64,000 nt of DNA from Sebastes aleutianus. Taxonomy: Eukaryota; Chordata; Actinopteri; Perciformes; Sebastidae. This document shows, one piece after another, positions 45,748 through 58,551 of the stretch; position 1 is the first letter of the stretch, and every line of letters starts with the position of its first letter. Under the pieces are notes generated by a model. That model had not been told where the DNA came from and did no database searches. It saw nothing but the letters and a program-made list of their open reading frames with translations. The stretch is taken from positions 11,635,044 to 11,699,043 of the forward strand of contig CAKAKS010000039.1 of assembly GCA_916700875.1 (NCBI GenBank), written 5' to 3'. A program made the translations under genes and the position numbers.

Positions 45748-47359
45748 TATATATACTGTATTCACATACATACATACTGTATAACATAACACTGGGAGTT
45801 GGGTAATTTTCAATAAGGAGTACTTTTAGTTTTGATACTCTAAAGTACATTTTGATACAAATACTTATGTAGCCTACTTGAATACGATTTTGAATGCAGC
45901 ACTTTTACTTGTAATGGACTATATTTATATTGTGGTATTACTACTTTTACTTGAGGAAAATATCTCACAAGCGTTATTGTAAACAAGTCTCGGTAAAAGA
46001 AAAGTTGCACACTGTGGTCTTATTCAACTGATACTGGATTTATTGGTTTAAATGGTGAGATGAGCGAGAGCAGGCCAGAGCCAATCACAGTGAAGCAACC
46101 AGAGCAGGAAACTACCAACTACACTGGATCCATACTGGTGTTTTAACGGGTAAAACAACACTGTAGTTCTGCATAGATCAGTGATGTCACAGCAGGTGTT
46201 GAACTTAAAGGCGCACCGTGGAGTTTTGTAGTAAACAAATGTTTACGTTTAGTGTTACTCACCAAAACACTGGAGTGCATGTCCTTTGTGCAGATTTAAA
46301 GTATTTTAAATCCTGCATTGTTTACTAGCTTCTTCTTCCCTGCCTTTTTTGGTGCATTGCTGCATATCTTGGCGTGTAACGGCCACCTGTAGATCAGCAC
46401 GAGATAAAGAAAACATGGACCCACAGCTCCATGAGGAGGTTTAAAACTCCACAGGGAAATTTAAAGTTGTTTAAATGACTTTACTCCCTCAAATTATCAC
46501 CTTCCCTCCGTTTGTCATCCACACTCTTTTATACTTTGATTTTAATCTTCAGGCTTTAAATCATACCAGATATAATGTTAACTCAAGGTGGACTTCCTAG
46601 CTTCTTCCAGGAGCTTTCAACCACATCTCAGTGAATGGATTGTGCTCAGTTGTCATGACGTGTTTGAAGGCTTTGGAAAAAAGCTAGGAAGTGAACCTTA
46701 AAAAACATTTCAAAGTACAAATGATCGTTTATGATTTTATATTGTTTTGTCTGCAACTATTTATGCTACCATTTGTTAAATACAGGTTAATGAGAAATAT
46801 TGATTTGGAGGAAGACATTATGCAAATTACTAAATTTAGTCGACAATTTCTCAATTTTTTTTTCTATATTTCTGATTTTCATACTAAATATATTGATAAT
46901 CCAGGGTTAAAACACCTGCTGTGATACCACTGATTGTAACTTTAAGAGTGGATTTAACCTTCAAAATGTACAGTTTCCTGCTCTGGTCACACATCCGATT
47001 TGTGGTGTTAGATTCTGTAAAAAACAGAGAAACAAAAACTTCTTCCTTTACAAGAGAAAGCGCAGCCACCCAGCCAAAAATAATATTTAGATCTCTATGT
47101 GCTGTAAATGAGTGAATAATATTCTTTTAAACTATGTATGTTTGGAAAGCAAGAAGACTGATCTGCAGTCAGTGTTTAGCCCCTCCTTTATCGTTTTATT
47201 GAGAACATTTAAATAACATCAGAGCTAAATGTGGTACAGTTGGATGCCGGTGGGTTGGATGAAGGTTTGGACGCAGACACACACACACAGCTTCCTGTTT
47301 CCTCCTCTCGTTATTTACACTGAAGGTGCGACTGCAACAGCGGCGGCGGCGGCAGCGGA

Positions 47360-48317
47360 TCAGAAGTTGATGGCTTTGCCAAAGGAGGCGGCCAGGTTTG
47401 CTTCTCTGAAGGCCTCCGACACCGTCTGCAGGAGGAGGAGGAGGATGGACAGAAGGTGGATGAAGAGAGGAAATGAAACGATGAAGCAACGGAAGAGTTT
47501 GAGATTTAATTTCAGTCTGGTTGTGTTTTAACTGTTAATATTAAAATTTTTGTCTGGACCGCAGAGGGCCAGCCCTACAAACGCAAAAGTCTGAGGGATG
47601 AAGTCACACGATTGGTCGGCCGAGTGTTAGAGTTTCCTCATTGGCCGTTGCTCTTTCAAAATGAAAAGGTGGGGAACAGTCCTTTATGAAAATGAGCCCG
47701 TCCGGCGCGACGCGTCCGGCTCACGAAACCAAGCTGTGAAACTAGGCGATCTAGTTCTAAAATGAAACCAGATTCAGCAATAGCATCGCCTCTCTCTTAA
47801 AATGTTTTCAGAAGTAGATTTTGGTGGATTGTTTGAACGGAATAACAGAAAGTTTACGAGCAGCGAGCAGAAAACCAGGGACCAATCAGGTGCATTCAAC
47901 GAGAGGGCACGTCACCGCTTGAACAGCCAGTTGAGTGGAGCAGCGTGTCCTCTAGTGTCCTCACCGGACCTGGTGGACATGTACTGCTGGATTTAACATT
48001 ACAGACATGACCAACGACTATTAGTGGAACAATTTAGCCACAAATTCACAGACTGACTGTACACGGTCCAGACGTATACTCGGTTTGGACCCAGTCTTGA
48101 TTTACCACTTTTCAGCAGATTATGAGCCTTTATGTGCCGCTCCCCTACTTATTACAGTCCTGCAAGAGCCGCAGATACCGGATTAACTTCTTATGTCTGT
48201 TGAGATGTAATGAGAATTTCAACAAATATAACAAAAAGTTTTTGAAGAAGATTACCAACCCTAGCTTTAAGAGCCTCTTCTACTCTCTGTGTCAGTGTGT
48301 AGCATTTCTTTCTATGT

Positions 48318-48350
<33 letters not shown>

Positions 48351-49303
48351 GCAGTGGGACATACAGGATGGGCGTGGCAGACTCTGGCGATGTCCTCACA
48401 GGAAGCGCCGTACTCCATGGCCAAAGCAGCTTCATTGATCATCTCTCCTGCCCCCTGCAGGGAAACAACATGTTAATGGAACCGTCTGAATCTCTCTTCT
48501 CAAGAACACATTTTATTTTGAAGAACACATTTCATAGCAGTGCGTCTCCAGTGGTGTTTATAGGTCAGCCCAACACTTCTATTAACAGTGAAACATGTCA
48601 GAAGATATTAAAATGATTGCCATAAAAGCTAAATCAAGTTATAGTGATTATATTGATAACATGCTACCAGTTTGCACATTATACTAACATGCTAGCAGGG
48701 CAAACGCAGTACTAATTTAGCCTGTTAGCTAACTGTGTTCATTTAATGTTACACCAACCCGCTAAATGTCAGCATGTTGCTGTGCTAGCTGTGAGCATGT
48801 TAGGACGCTAAACATTCTTACATTAACAACCAATAATGTTTAAGATGCACGTTAAGACAAGTTAACATGCTAACATTTAGCTCAAAGTGAAGCTATGAGA
48901 CGTCCTAAAGGGGCCACCGTACAGAGGATAAACCCTTGATTGATTTAATTAACATGACTTTTCCTCTAGCGCCACCTTCAGGACAAACATGTTCTAATCT
49001 ACTAGTGGTAAGAAACTAAGAACAGAACGTCGTCTTTCTGATTTGTTTCCAGGTGTGTAATGAGCATTATATATGTTGCACATTTTGACACGTCAAAGCA
49101 GGAAAACAGGTGTTTTAATTCATAGCATTAATGAAGGCTCTGTTCCATTTAGGCGGCAAGTTCTAGTGTTTGATGTTGTGCATGCTGCCTCAGTGTTCAC
49201 AAGCATGAGTTCTGCCCTGAAACTTAGCTCCACGCTGTTAGCAACATGTGCTGAGTTTAACACAGAGCTGGAAGACCCGCCTGCAGGTTCCCGGTCAACA
49301 GTA

Positions 49304-49339
<36 letters not shown>

Positions 49340-50940
49340 GTGTTTAAGGCTGCATTCACACCAAATCAGGTGTTGCGACGAAATACAGTCCTCCCATTCA
49401 TTTGAATGTGGGTAGTGCGTTTAGGCAACCCGACGTCACACTGTGGTGGTCAATTACGTAACCGGCGATCCAGAGCTGCACAACCCAGTCGTGATGAAAC
49501 AAAGACATAAATGGCCGTGCAGTTGCTTGGCGTGAAATGGGCCATTTAAGTGACACTCCCACAACGCCGCACAACCCTGATTTGGAGTGAAACCTAATGC
49601 ATATTTATATATTTTTTATTATTCTGTACATTTAGTATTTTCATTTTCACATCATAAGAGCTGCTTTTCAGTTTTATAACGTGTTGTGACCTGTTGCCTT
49701 CTGGGAAAGTGTTTGAAATGTTCCAGACTGAGACTTCTGTGTACCGTTACACCTCTACACGGGACGGAGCCGTCGTTAATGTTAGTAGCTCCACATGTGC
49801 TTTTCCTGCTGCTTATTTGGCTGGTTGATGGTTTTCAAGGAAACACACACAGGTGATTTCACTTTGACTGATTTAGACCGCTTCATGGTCTCACTCTTGT
49901 TGCACCTTCATCATCATAACTACATGGAGTTTAACTTGAGATGACAGCTGGTCCTCTGTTAGTGATTACATTATATTCACAGTTGGTCATGTGAGTGATG
50001 TTTGGGGTGAAAGCTCTTACAGTTCCAACGATGTGAGCTCCGAGCATCCTGTCCATCTCCTTGTGGCTCAGGATCTTCACCATGCCGTCAGTGTCGGCGT
50101 TGGTCTTGGCTCGGCTGTTGGCTGCGAAGGGGAACTTGCCGACTTTGTACGGGACGCCCTGAGGAGGAGGAGGAGGAGGAGGAAGAGGAGGAGAGGACTG
50201 TAAAAACACTGCTGGACTCTCGGCACCGAAAAACCACACAAAGATTCATTTATCAGTTATTATAGGCCTCATCCACATGTGTTTTTGTCTGTTTTAGTGT
50301 GGACTGTCTGTCATCGTTTCTGTGCTTCATATTGTAATTATTCTTTGGTTTCTATCATTGTTCGATGTTTTATTTGTGTGTGAAGTACTTTGTAACGGTG
50401 TGTTTTAAAAGGTGCTATTTAAATAAAGCTTTACTAACTTATCCTAACAGCTTTAAATATTGTCCAATTCTGCTCGTGATGAAGCTGCAGAGAATTTATG
50501 CTTATTTCTGCTGGCCCCAAGTGGCCAATAACAATCAGTCATTGCAGGTTTAAATTAATTAAAATTGGATATGTTGTGTACAGTGTTGTTTGGAGACGCC
50601 TCCTGTATTTTACACATTGGTTTTATCTCATTTGCAGGTAGCTGTATTATTCTCCTCCTCTGGCTGCTTCTACAATGTGCACGTTTTCCATATATATCTA
50701 AATGAATCACCACCACCCTTCTCTTCATCATCAATCCCCCTGACTCTCACCTCCTCTTTGAGCTGCTCCTCTGTCTTGCCCACCCAGGCCGCCTCGGGGT
50801 GTGTGTAGATGACGGAGGGAACACAGTTGTAGTCGATGTGCACGGCGCCGCCGGCCATGCCCTCCACGCAGATGATGCCCTCGTCCTCGGCCTTGTGGGC
50901 CAACATCGGCCCAGCGACCACGTCACCGATCGCATGAATG
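47360..50940 (-). pseudogene. dld: 5'-truncated dihydrolipoamide dehydrogenase, copy 2
   Basis: Exons at 50751-50940, 50021-50158, 48365-48454 and 47360-47425, each the same length as in copy 1 with conserved splice sites and stop. The protein differs from copy 1 by a methionine in HKEMDRMLGAH where copies 1 and 3 have threonine. A minus-strand AATAAA is at 47195-47200. Truncated at the same TRIM join (about 51226), so the break predates the duplication. Confidence 0.9.
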
Positions 50941-51225
50941 CTGAGGAGGGGAGGACCAAAGTTTCAGGAGTTTGTCACACTTCAGCAGCTTCTATTCCGC
51001 TCATTATTAATTATTACATCCGCCAAGGAGGTTATGTTTTCTGGTTGGTTTGTTTATTTGTCAGCAGGATAACGGAAAAACTACTGGCCCCATTTTATTC
51101 TTTTGAAACTTGACAGAAGGGTGTAGCATGGACAAAGGAAGAACCCATTAAACCCCCCTTCAGCTAGTGTTACTTCCTGTTTTTGGTTAAAGTTCTTTCT
51201 CAATCAGAAAATGGGGGCGTTGGTC

Positions 51226-51512
51226 ACCTTCATGTGTTCTGCTGTTTGATCAAACTTCACTTTAACTTCTTCAAAAACCTTTAACTTCTCCTTTAAGGGC
51301 TCCAGAGTTTCCTGAAGTTCCTTCTTGTGTTGTCGTGCAGCTTCATCGATGGGTCTGATTATGTGGTTGGTGTGTTTTTCTGAATCTCTGCAGACGAGAC
51401 ACACCGGCTGCTGATGGTCCAGACAGAAGAGTGCGACTTTCTCAGAGTGAAGACTGCAGAGAGCCTCTGAAGATCTCAGAGCTCTCCCCTGTAAGAAACT
51501 CTCACACAGCAT
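51226..51512 (-). pseudogene. TRIM fragment, copy 2
   Basis: Same start and end points as the 41061 fragment, with EEVKVKF instead of EDVKVKF and one extra base after the AAGGTGACC junction (GGGGCGTTGGTCACC on the plus strand). Confidence 0.85.
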
Positions 51513-51520
51513 TGTATCAC

Positions 51521-52147
51521 AGTATCATATGAAACTATAAAAACTAATGAATCCATCGGTACCAACCATGTCATACCAGCTTGTCATGAAGGAGGATAAA
51601 TAACGCTCCAAACATACGCTAAAGTTTGGCGAGGAAAAACTGGCATGTCCATTTTCAGAGGGGTCCCTTGACCTCTGACCTCCAGATATGTGAATGAAAA
51701 TGGGTTATATGGGTACCCACGAGTCTCCCCTTTACAGACATGCCCACTTTATGATAATCACATGCAGTTTGGGGCAAGTCATAGTCAAGACAGCACACTG
51801 ACACACTGACAGCTGTTGTTGCCTGTTGGGCTGCAGTTTGCCATGTTATGATTTGAGCATATTTTTTATACTAAATGCAGTACCTGTGAGGGTTTCTGGA
51901 CAATATTTGTCATTGTTTTGTGTTGTTAATTGATTTAAAATAATAAATATATTCATACATTTGCATAAAGCAGCATATTTGTCCACTCCCATGTTGATAA
52001 GAGTATTAAATACTTGACAAATCTCCCTTTAAGGTACATTTTGAACAAATTAATGAATGTGTGATTAATTTGAAATTAATCATCATTAACTATGGACAAT
52101 CATGCGATTAATCGTGATAAAACATTTTAATCGATTGACTGCCCTAC
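51521..52147 (+). mobile_element. TAGGGCTGTCAA-family transposon, unit 2 equivalent of 41361
   Basis: Same broken left end and same right end as the unit 1 copy. Confidence 0.65.
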
Positions 52148-53181
52148 TACAAATAATAATCAGCATAATAATAAACTTTAATTCTAATTTGTTGATGAAC
52201 AGTTTGACTGGGATTTTGTTTGTTTTCTTTTCAGTACTTAGAGACGATAAAAAGGAGTGGAGTGATGTAACAAAATTATGTGAACACCTTCCAGGAGAAT
52301 ATAAGACATGTGAAAAAATATCTGGGAAAAAAATGTCTGAAAAATTATTGGTAAAATATGTAAAAAACAACATTGAGATTTATCAGAAAAATGTCTGAAA
52401 AATATGTGTAAAATATTTGAAAACTAAACTAGATAACATCTATTAGTAAAGAGAACTGTCTACCATTCATACATACAACAAATTATTAGTAAAATATGTG
52501 AACAAATATTTGACAAATATGTGTCCAATATGAGAAAACTAAACTAAACATAAGTAAAGAGGACGTTCTACCATTCAGACAAATGTGAAAAATATCAGAA
52601 AATGATTAGTAAAATATGTGAACAATGTCTGATAAAAATGTGTAAAATAAGTGAAAGCTAAAGTAAATAACATGTATTAGTAAATAGGACGTTGTACCAT
52701 TCAGACATATAGAGTCGTCCTCTCACACATCTGACTGCGGCAGATTACTAACAGCAGGTTTCCACGACTGTGTGACTGAAGCCTGATGTATAAAGCAACA
52801 TTTACTAAAGCTTTGACTCTGACAGGTAGTTTTACTGAGGACTAGAACAGAAACTCTTCAGCCCTTATATATACTGTATATATACACTATATATTACATT
52901 TTAAAGTTACAACATCAGATCAAAAACAAAAGCACCACCAGTTTCTGCTTCATGAGACACTTTAATTTTCCAGTTGAAGCTTTAATCTCATTACTAATGA
53001 TGAATTACAGTGAACACATGATGTGAAATAAAATCTCTTTAACACTTTACATGAATAAACAAATCAATGTTTGAACCTGCTGTTCAAATACACAGAAACT
53101 TCACATTAAAGATATAATCAATAATCTTGCTCTCTGAAGCTCTGTATGCCGCTGTTTCCTGTTAAAGGCAGTGGTGTCGGT

Positions 53182-53244
53182 CGTCATCATCATCATCACC
53201 ATCACCATCATCATCACCATCATCATCATCATCATCACCATCAC

Positions 53245-53301
<57 letters not shown>

Positions 53302-53307
53302 CATCAT
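53182..53307. repeat. (ATG)n repeat abutting TRIM copy 5
   Basis: CAT/CAC array with essentially the same interruption pattern as 43020-43145, showing how recent the duplication is. Confidence 0.95.
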
Positions 53308-54690
53308 CTATTTCTGTTGTCCTACAGTCACAGAGACCTTCACTGGTAAAACCTTCATGTCATCCCAAGTGGTAATGTATGGAAACATCCTCTCAGTGAA
53401 AGTGTGTGTGTAGGTGTGTATGTGTGTGTTAGTATCAGGATCAGAGAACGACAGCTTTCCTTTGTTCCAGTCCAGATTCACTCTGATCCTCTGGAGCTTC
53501 TTCTGGACTACGAGAACAGTGGATAGACCTGGTGGGGAGAATGCTGTGTATTTACCATCATAGAACCATATTCTCCATAATCCAGACTCTATGACTCCCT
53601 TCCTCTGGACAGACTCTGCTAACACACCCAGTTCCCAGTCTGTACTGTCTCCAACCTGGACGTCCCAGCTGTGAGTCCCTGAGTTAAAGCCCTCAGAGCC
53701 CAGGACAGACCAGCAGTAAACACGTAACCTCTCTGGATTATCAGGAAGCTGCTGTTCCTCTCCTTGTCTCACACTGGTCAGATCTTCAGACAGGATGAGT
53801 ATTGCACCAGCAGTGTTTGGGTCCAGAATCACAGGAGTGTAGGAGACCATGTCCTTCATCTTGTTCCAGATGTTGAAGGTCAGGTTGCCCAGGTGTTTGG
53901 CCTGGTCTATCAGAGCTCCTGAGAGCAGCTGTGGATCCTCCAGCAGGGGGCGCTGCTGGACTCTTTCCTTGTAGTTGAGCAGGAATGAGACGTCTTCAGC
54001 TCTCAGCTCGTCCTCTGTGGCTCTGACTGTGTCTGAAAGAGCTGCTATCTCTCTGCTCACAGCCTCCATCTTCTCCTTCATCATCTGACTCTTCTGCTCC
54101 TCTTCCTCCCTCAGTGCAGCCATCCTGGCCTCCTCTTCCTCTTCTAGAAACTGGTGAAGCTTCTTAAACTGCTCCTTAATCTGCCTCTCTGTGTGTCGGA
54201 CCTGGACCTTCATGTGTTCTGCTGTTTGATCAAACTCCACTTTAACTTCTTCAAAAACCTTTAACTTCTTCTTTAAGGGCTCCAGAGTTTTCTGAAGTTC
54301 CTTCTTGTGTTGTCGTGCAGCTTCATCGATGGGTCTGAATCTGTGGTTGGTGTGTTTTTCTGAATCTCTGCAGATGTGACACACCGGCTGCTGATGGTCC
54401 AGACAGAAGAGTCTGAGCTTCTCAGAGTGCAGACTGCAGAGAGCCTCTGAAGATCTCTGAGCTCTCTCCTGTAAGAAACTCTCACACACGTTCTTTAAAG
54501 CCAAGTCAGGAAGTAGTAAGCTCTTTGAAGATCTTCTCTTACAAAGTGGACACTCTTGGACGTGTTTCTCTGTCCACCAGCTCTGCAGACAGACTTTACA
54601 GAAGCTGTGGCTACATGACAGGATGACAGGATCTTTAAAGATGTCGTGGCAGACAGAACAGCAGAGATCGTCCTCTAATCTGGAAGCCAT
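53308..54690 (-). CDS. TRIM35-like protein, copy 5
   Basis: 460 residues. I see a single amino-acid difference from copy 4 (KVEFDQ for KVKFDQ in the coiled coil), although the genes are 10.2 kb apart. It shares all copy 4 features, including the AAV loss and the deleted upstream IRF-like site. Either a very recent duplicate, a product of gene conversion, or an assembly duplicate of a heterozygous locus. Confidence 0.92.
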   Translation of the reverse strand: MASRLEDDLCCSVCHDIFKDPVILSCSHSFCKVCLQSWWTEKHVQECPLCKRRSSKSLLLPDLALKNVCESFLQERAQRSSEALCSLHSEKLRLFCLDHQQPVCHICRDSEKHTNHRFRPIDEAARQHKKELQKTLEPLKKKLKVFEEVKVEFDQTAEHMKVQVRHTERQIKEQFKKLHQFLEEEEEARMAALREEEEQKSQMMKEKMEAVSREIAALSDTVRATEDELRAEDVSFLLNYKERVQQRPLLEDPQLLSGALIDQAKHLGNLTFNIWNKMKDMVSYTPVILDPNTAGAILILSEDLTSVRQGEEQQLPDNPERLRVYCWSVLGSEGFNSGTHSWDVQVGDSTDWELGVLAESVQRKGVIESGLWRIWFYDGKYTAFSPPGLSTVLVVQKKLQRIRVNLDWNKGKLSFSDPDTNTHIHTYTHTFTERMFPYITTWDDMKVLPVKVSVTVGQQK

Positions 54691-55316
54691 TTAGTCTCTG
54701 AGTGAAGCTGAAAACACAGCAGGCAGACGGCTCAGCCACTCCCTGTTCCCTGAAAGTTACTTTGAGACTTTGTTCTTGTAAAACTCTGGTTCAGTTTGTG
54801 GACTCAGCAGCTGGTTGAAATGGTAGTATTCCAGTACTCCCAGTATTCCCTCCTGTAGATGTCCTCTCTCAGTGGAAGTGGTGGTTTTGGTCTGAAGGTG
54901 AATCTTATCGTCCGTCTCTCAGTGTGTGTGTGTCGTCTCAGTAAAGCAGAATAACAACCTGTTTCCTGGTTTGTCACAAGGATATTAAATGAAGGCTGAG
55001 ACGCCGTCTTTGACTCCGTGTAGTTCTGACTCATGCTCAGTGTGACTGGAGCTGTGATGTTGGAGGGTTACAGCAGAGGGCGCTAGAAATAAAGGGATGG
55101 TTCCCACTCAGGTCTTTGGGTGGACTCGGACTGACTGTACGTTTTGGGTATGATTTCTGTTTTTCAAATACTATGGTCTTTTATTAAAGATCTTTAAATA
55201 ATTGCAGAGTTGTAATTCTCACCCATAAAGTAGGCTAGTATGACACCCTGCCTTTATTTGACACAACATGCTTTTGTATTAACCCTCTGAGACCCGACCA
55301 ACTTTACTGTCTTTCA

Positions 55317-55918
55317 GTTTTAAAGCTAGAGTGAAGATCCTGGTATCATATGAAACTATAAAAAACTAATGAATCCATCAGTACCAACCATGTCATACTA
55401 GCTTGTCATGAAGGAGGATAAATAACGCTCCAAACTTACGCTAAAGTTTGGCGAGGAAAAACTGTCATGTCCATTATCAAAGGGGTCCCTTGACCTCTGA
55501 CCTCCAGATATGTGAATGAAAATGGGTTCTATTGGTACCCAAGAGTCTCCCCTTTACAGACATGCCCACTTTATGATAATCACATGCAGTTTGGGGCAAG
55601 TCATAGTCAAGTCAGCACACTGACACACTGACAGCTGTTGTTGCCTGTTGGGCTGCAGTTTGCCATGTTATGATTTGAGCATATTTTTGATGCTAAATGC
55701 AGTACCTGTGAGGGTTTCTGGACAATATTTGTCATTGTTTTGTGTTGTTAATTGATTTAAAATAATAAATATATTCATACATTTGCATTAAGCAGCATAT
55801 TTGCTCACTCCCATGTTAAGAGTATTAAATACTTGACAAATCTCCCTTTAAGGTACATTTGAACAGATAAACTTTCCATTAATCGCGATTAAACATTTTA
55901 ATTGATTGACAGCTCTAA
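55317..55918 (+). mobile_element. TAGGGCTGTCAA-family transposon at unit 2/unit 3 boundary
   Basis: Ends TTGATTGACAGCTCTAA immediately before unit 3, matching the other unit boundaries. Confidence 0.65.
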
Positions 55919-57531
55919 TATATATACTGTATTCACATACATACATACTGTATAACATAACACTGGGAGTTGGGTAATTTTCAATAAGGAGTACTTTTAG
56001 TTTTGATACTCTAAAGTACATTTTGATACAAATACTTATGTAGCCTACTTGAATACGATTTTGAATGCAGCACTTTTACTTGTAATGGACTATATTTATA
56101 TTGTGGTATTACTACTTTTACTTGAGGAAAATATCTCACAAGAGTTATTGTAAACAAGTCTCGGTAAAAGAAAAGTTGCACACTGTGGTCTTATTCAACT
56201 GATACTGGATTTATTGGTTTAAATGGTGAGATGAGCGAGAGCAGGCCAGAGCCAATCACAGTGAAGCAACCAGAGCAGGAAACTACCAACTACACTGGAT
56301 CCATACTGGTGTTTTAACGGGTAAAACAACACTGTAGTTCTGCATAGATCAGTAATGTCACAGCAGGTGTTGAACTTAAAGGCGCACCGTGGAGTTTTGT
56401 AGTAAACAAATGTTTACGTTTAGTGTTACTCACCAAAACACTGGAGTGCATGTCCTTTGTGCAGATTTAAAGTATTTTAAATCCTGCATTGTTTACTAGC
56501 TTCTTCTTCCCTGCCTTTTTTGGTGCATTGCTGCATATCTTGGCGTGTAACGGCCACCTGTAGATCAGCACGAGATAAAGAAAACATGGACCCACAGCTC
56601 CATGAGGAGGTTTAAAACTCCACAGGGAAATTTAAAGTTGTTTAAATGACTTTACTCCCTCAAATTATCACCTTCCCTCCGTTTGTCATCCACACTCTTT
56701 TATACTTTGATTTTAATCTCCAGGCTTTAAATCATACCAGATATAATGTTAACTCAAGGTGGACTTCCTAGCTTCTTCCAGGAGCTTTCAACCACATCTC
56801 AGTGAATGGATTGTGCTCAGTTGTCATGACGTGTTTGAAGGCTTTGGAAAAAAGCTAGGAAGTGAACCTTAAAAAACATTTCAAAGTACAAATGATCGTT
56901 TATGATTTTATATTGTTTTGTCTGCAACTTTTTATGCTACCATTTGTTAAATACAGGTTAATGAGAAATATTGATTTGGAGGAAGACATTATGCAAATTA
57001 CTAAATTTAGTCGACAATTTCTCAATTTTTTTTTTCTATATTTCTGATTTTCATACTAAATATATTGATAATCCAGGGTTAAAACACCTGCTGTGATACC
57101 ACTGATTGTAACTTTAAGAGTGGATTTAACCTTCAAAATGTACAGTTTCCTGCTCTGGTCACACATCCGATTTGTGGTGTTAGATTCTGTAAAAAACAGA
57201 GAAACAAAAACTTCTTCCTTTACAAGAGAAAGCGCAGCCACCCAGCCAAAAATAATATTTATATCTCTATGTGCTGTAAATGAGTGAATAATATTCTTTT
57301 AAACTATGTATGTTTGGAAAGCAAGAAGACTGATCTGCAGTCAGTGTTTAGCCCCTCCTTTATCGTTTTATTGAGAACATTTAAATAACATCAGAGCTAA
57401 ATGTGGTACAGTTGGATGCCGGTGGGTTGGATGAAGGTTTGGACGCAGACACACACACACAGCTTCCTGTTTCCTCCTCTCGTTATTTACACTGAAGGTG
57501 CGACTGCAACAGCGGCGGCGGCGGCAGCGGA

Positions 57532-58495
57532 TCAGAAGTTGATGGCTTTGCCAAAGGAGGCGGCCAGGTTTGCTTCTCTGAAGGCCTCCGACACCGTCTG
57601 CAGGAGGAGGAGGAGGATGGACAGAAGGTGGATGAAGAGAGGAAATGAAACGATGAAGCAACGGAAGAGTTTGAGATTTAATTTCAGTCTGGTTGTGTTT
57701 TAACTGTTAATATTAAAATTTTTGTCTGGACCGCAGAGGGCCAGCCCTACAAACGCAAAAGTCTGAGGGATGAAGTCACACGATTGGTCGGCCGAGTGTT
57801 AGAGTTTCCTCATTGGCCGTTGCTCTTTCAAAATGAAAAGGTGGGGAACAGTCCTTTATGAAAATGAGCCCGTCCGGCGCAACGCGTCCGGCTCACGAAA
57901 CCAAGCTGTGAAACTAGGCAATCTAGTTCTAAAATGAAACCAGATTCAGCAATAGCATCGCCTCTCTCTTAAAATGTTTTCAGAAGTAGATTTTGGTGGA
58001 TTGTTTGAACGGAATAACAGAACGTTTACGAGCAGCGAGCAGAAAACCAGGGACCAATCAGGTGCATTCAACGAGAGGGCACGTCACCGCTTGAACAGCC
58101 AGTTGAGTGGAGCAGCGCGTCCTCTAGTGTCCTCACCGGACCTGGTGGACATGTACTGCTGGATTTAACATTACAGACATGACCAACGACTATTAGTGGA
58201 ACAATTTAGCCACAAATTCACAGACTGACTGTACACGGTCCAGACGTATACTCGGTTTGGACCCAGTCTTGATTTACCACTTTTCAGCAGATTATGAGCC
58301 TTTATGTGCCGCTCCCCTACTTATTACAGTCCTGCAAGAGCCGCAGATACCGGATTAACTTCTTATGTCTGTTGAGATGTAATGAGAATTTCAACAAATA
58401 TAACAAAAAAGTTTTTGAAGAAGATTACCAACCCTAGCTTTAAGAGCCTCTTCTACTCTCTGTGTCAGTGTGTAGCATTTCTTTCTATGTAAGTG

Positions 58496-58551
<56 letters not shown>

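Larger units (their letters stand above)
45730..55900. repeat. 10.2-kb segmental duplication, unit 2
   Basis: Same order as unit 1 and almost the same sequence. It carries about 210 bp (46424-46635) that unit 1 lacks. Spacing of equivalent points: TRIM stops 43146 and 53308; TRIM fragments 41061 and 51226. Confidence 0.88.
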
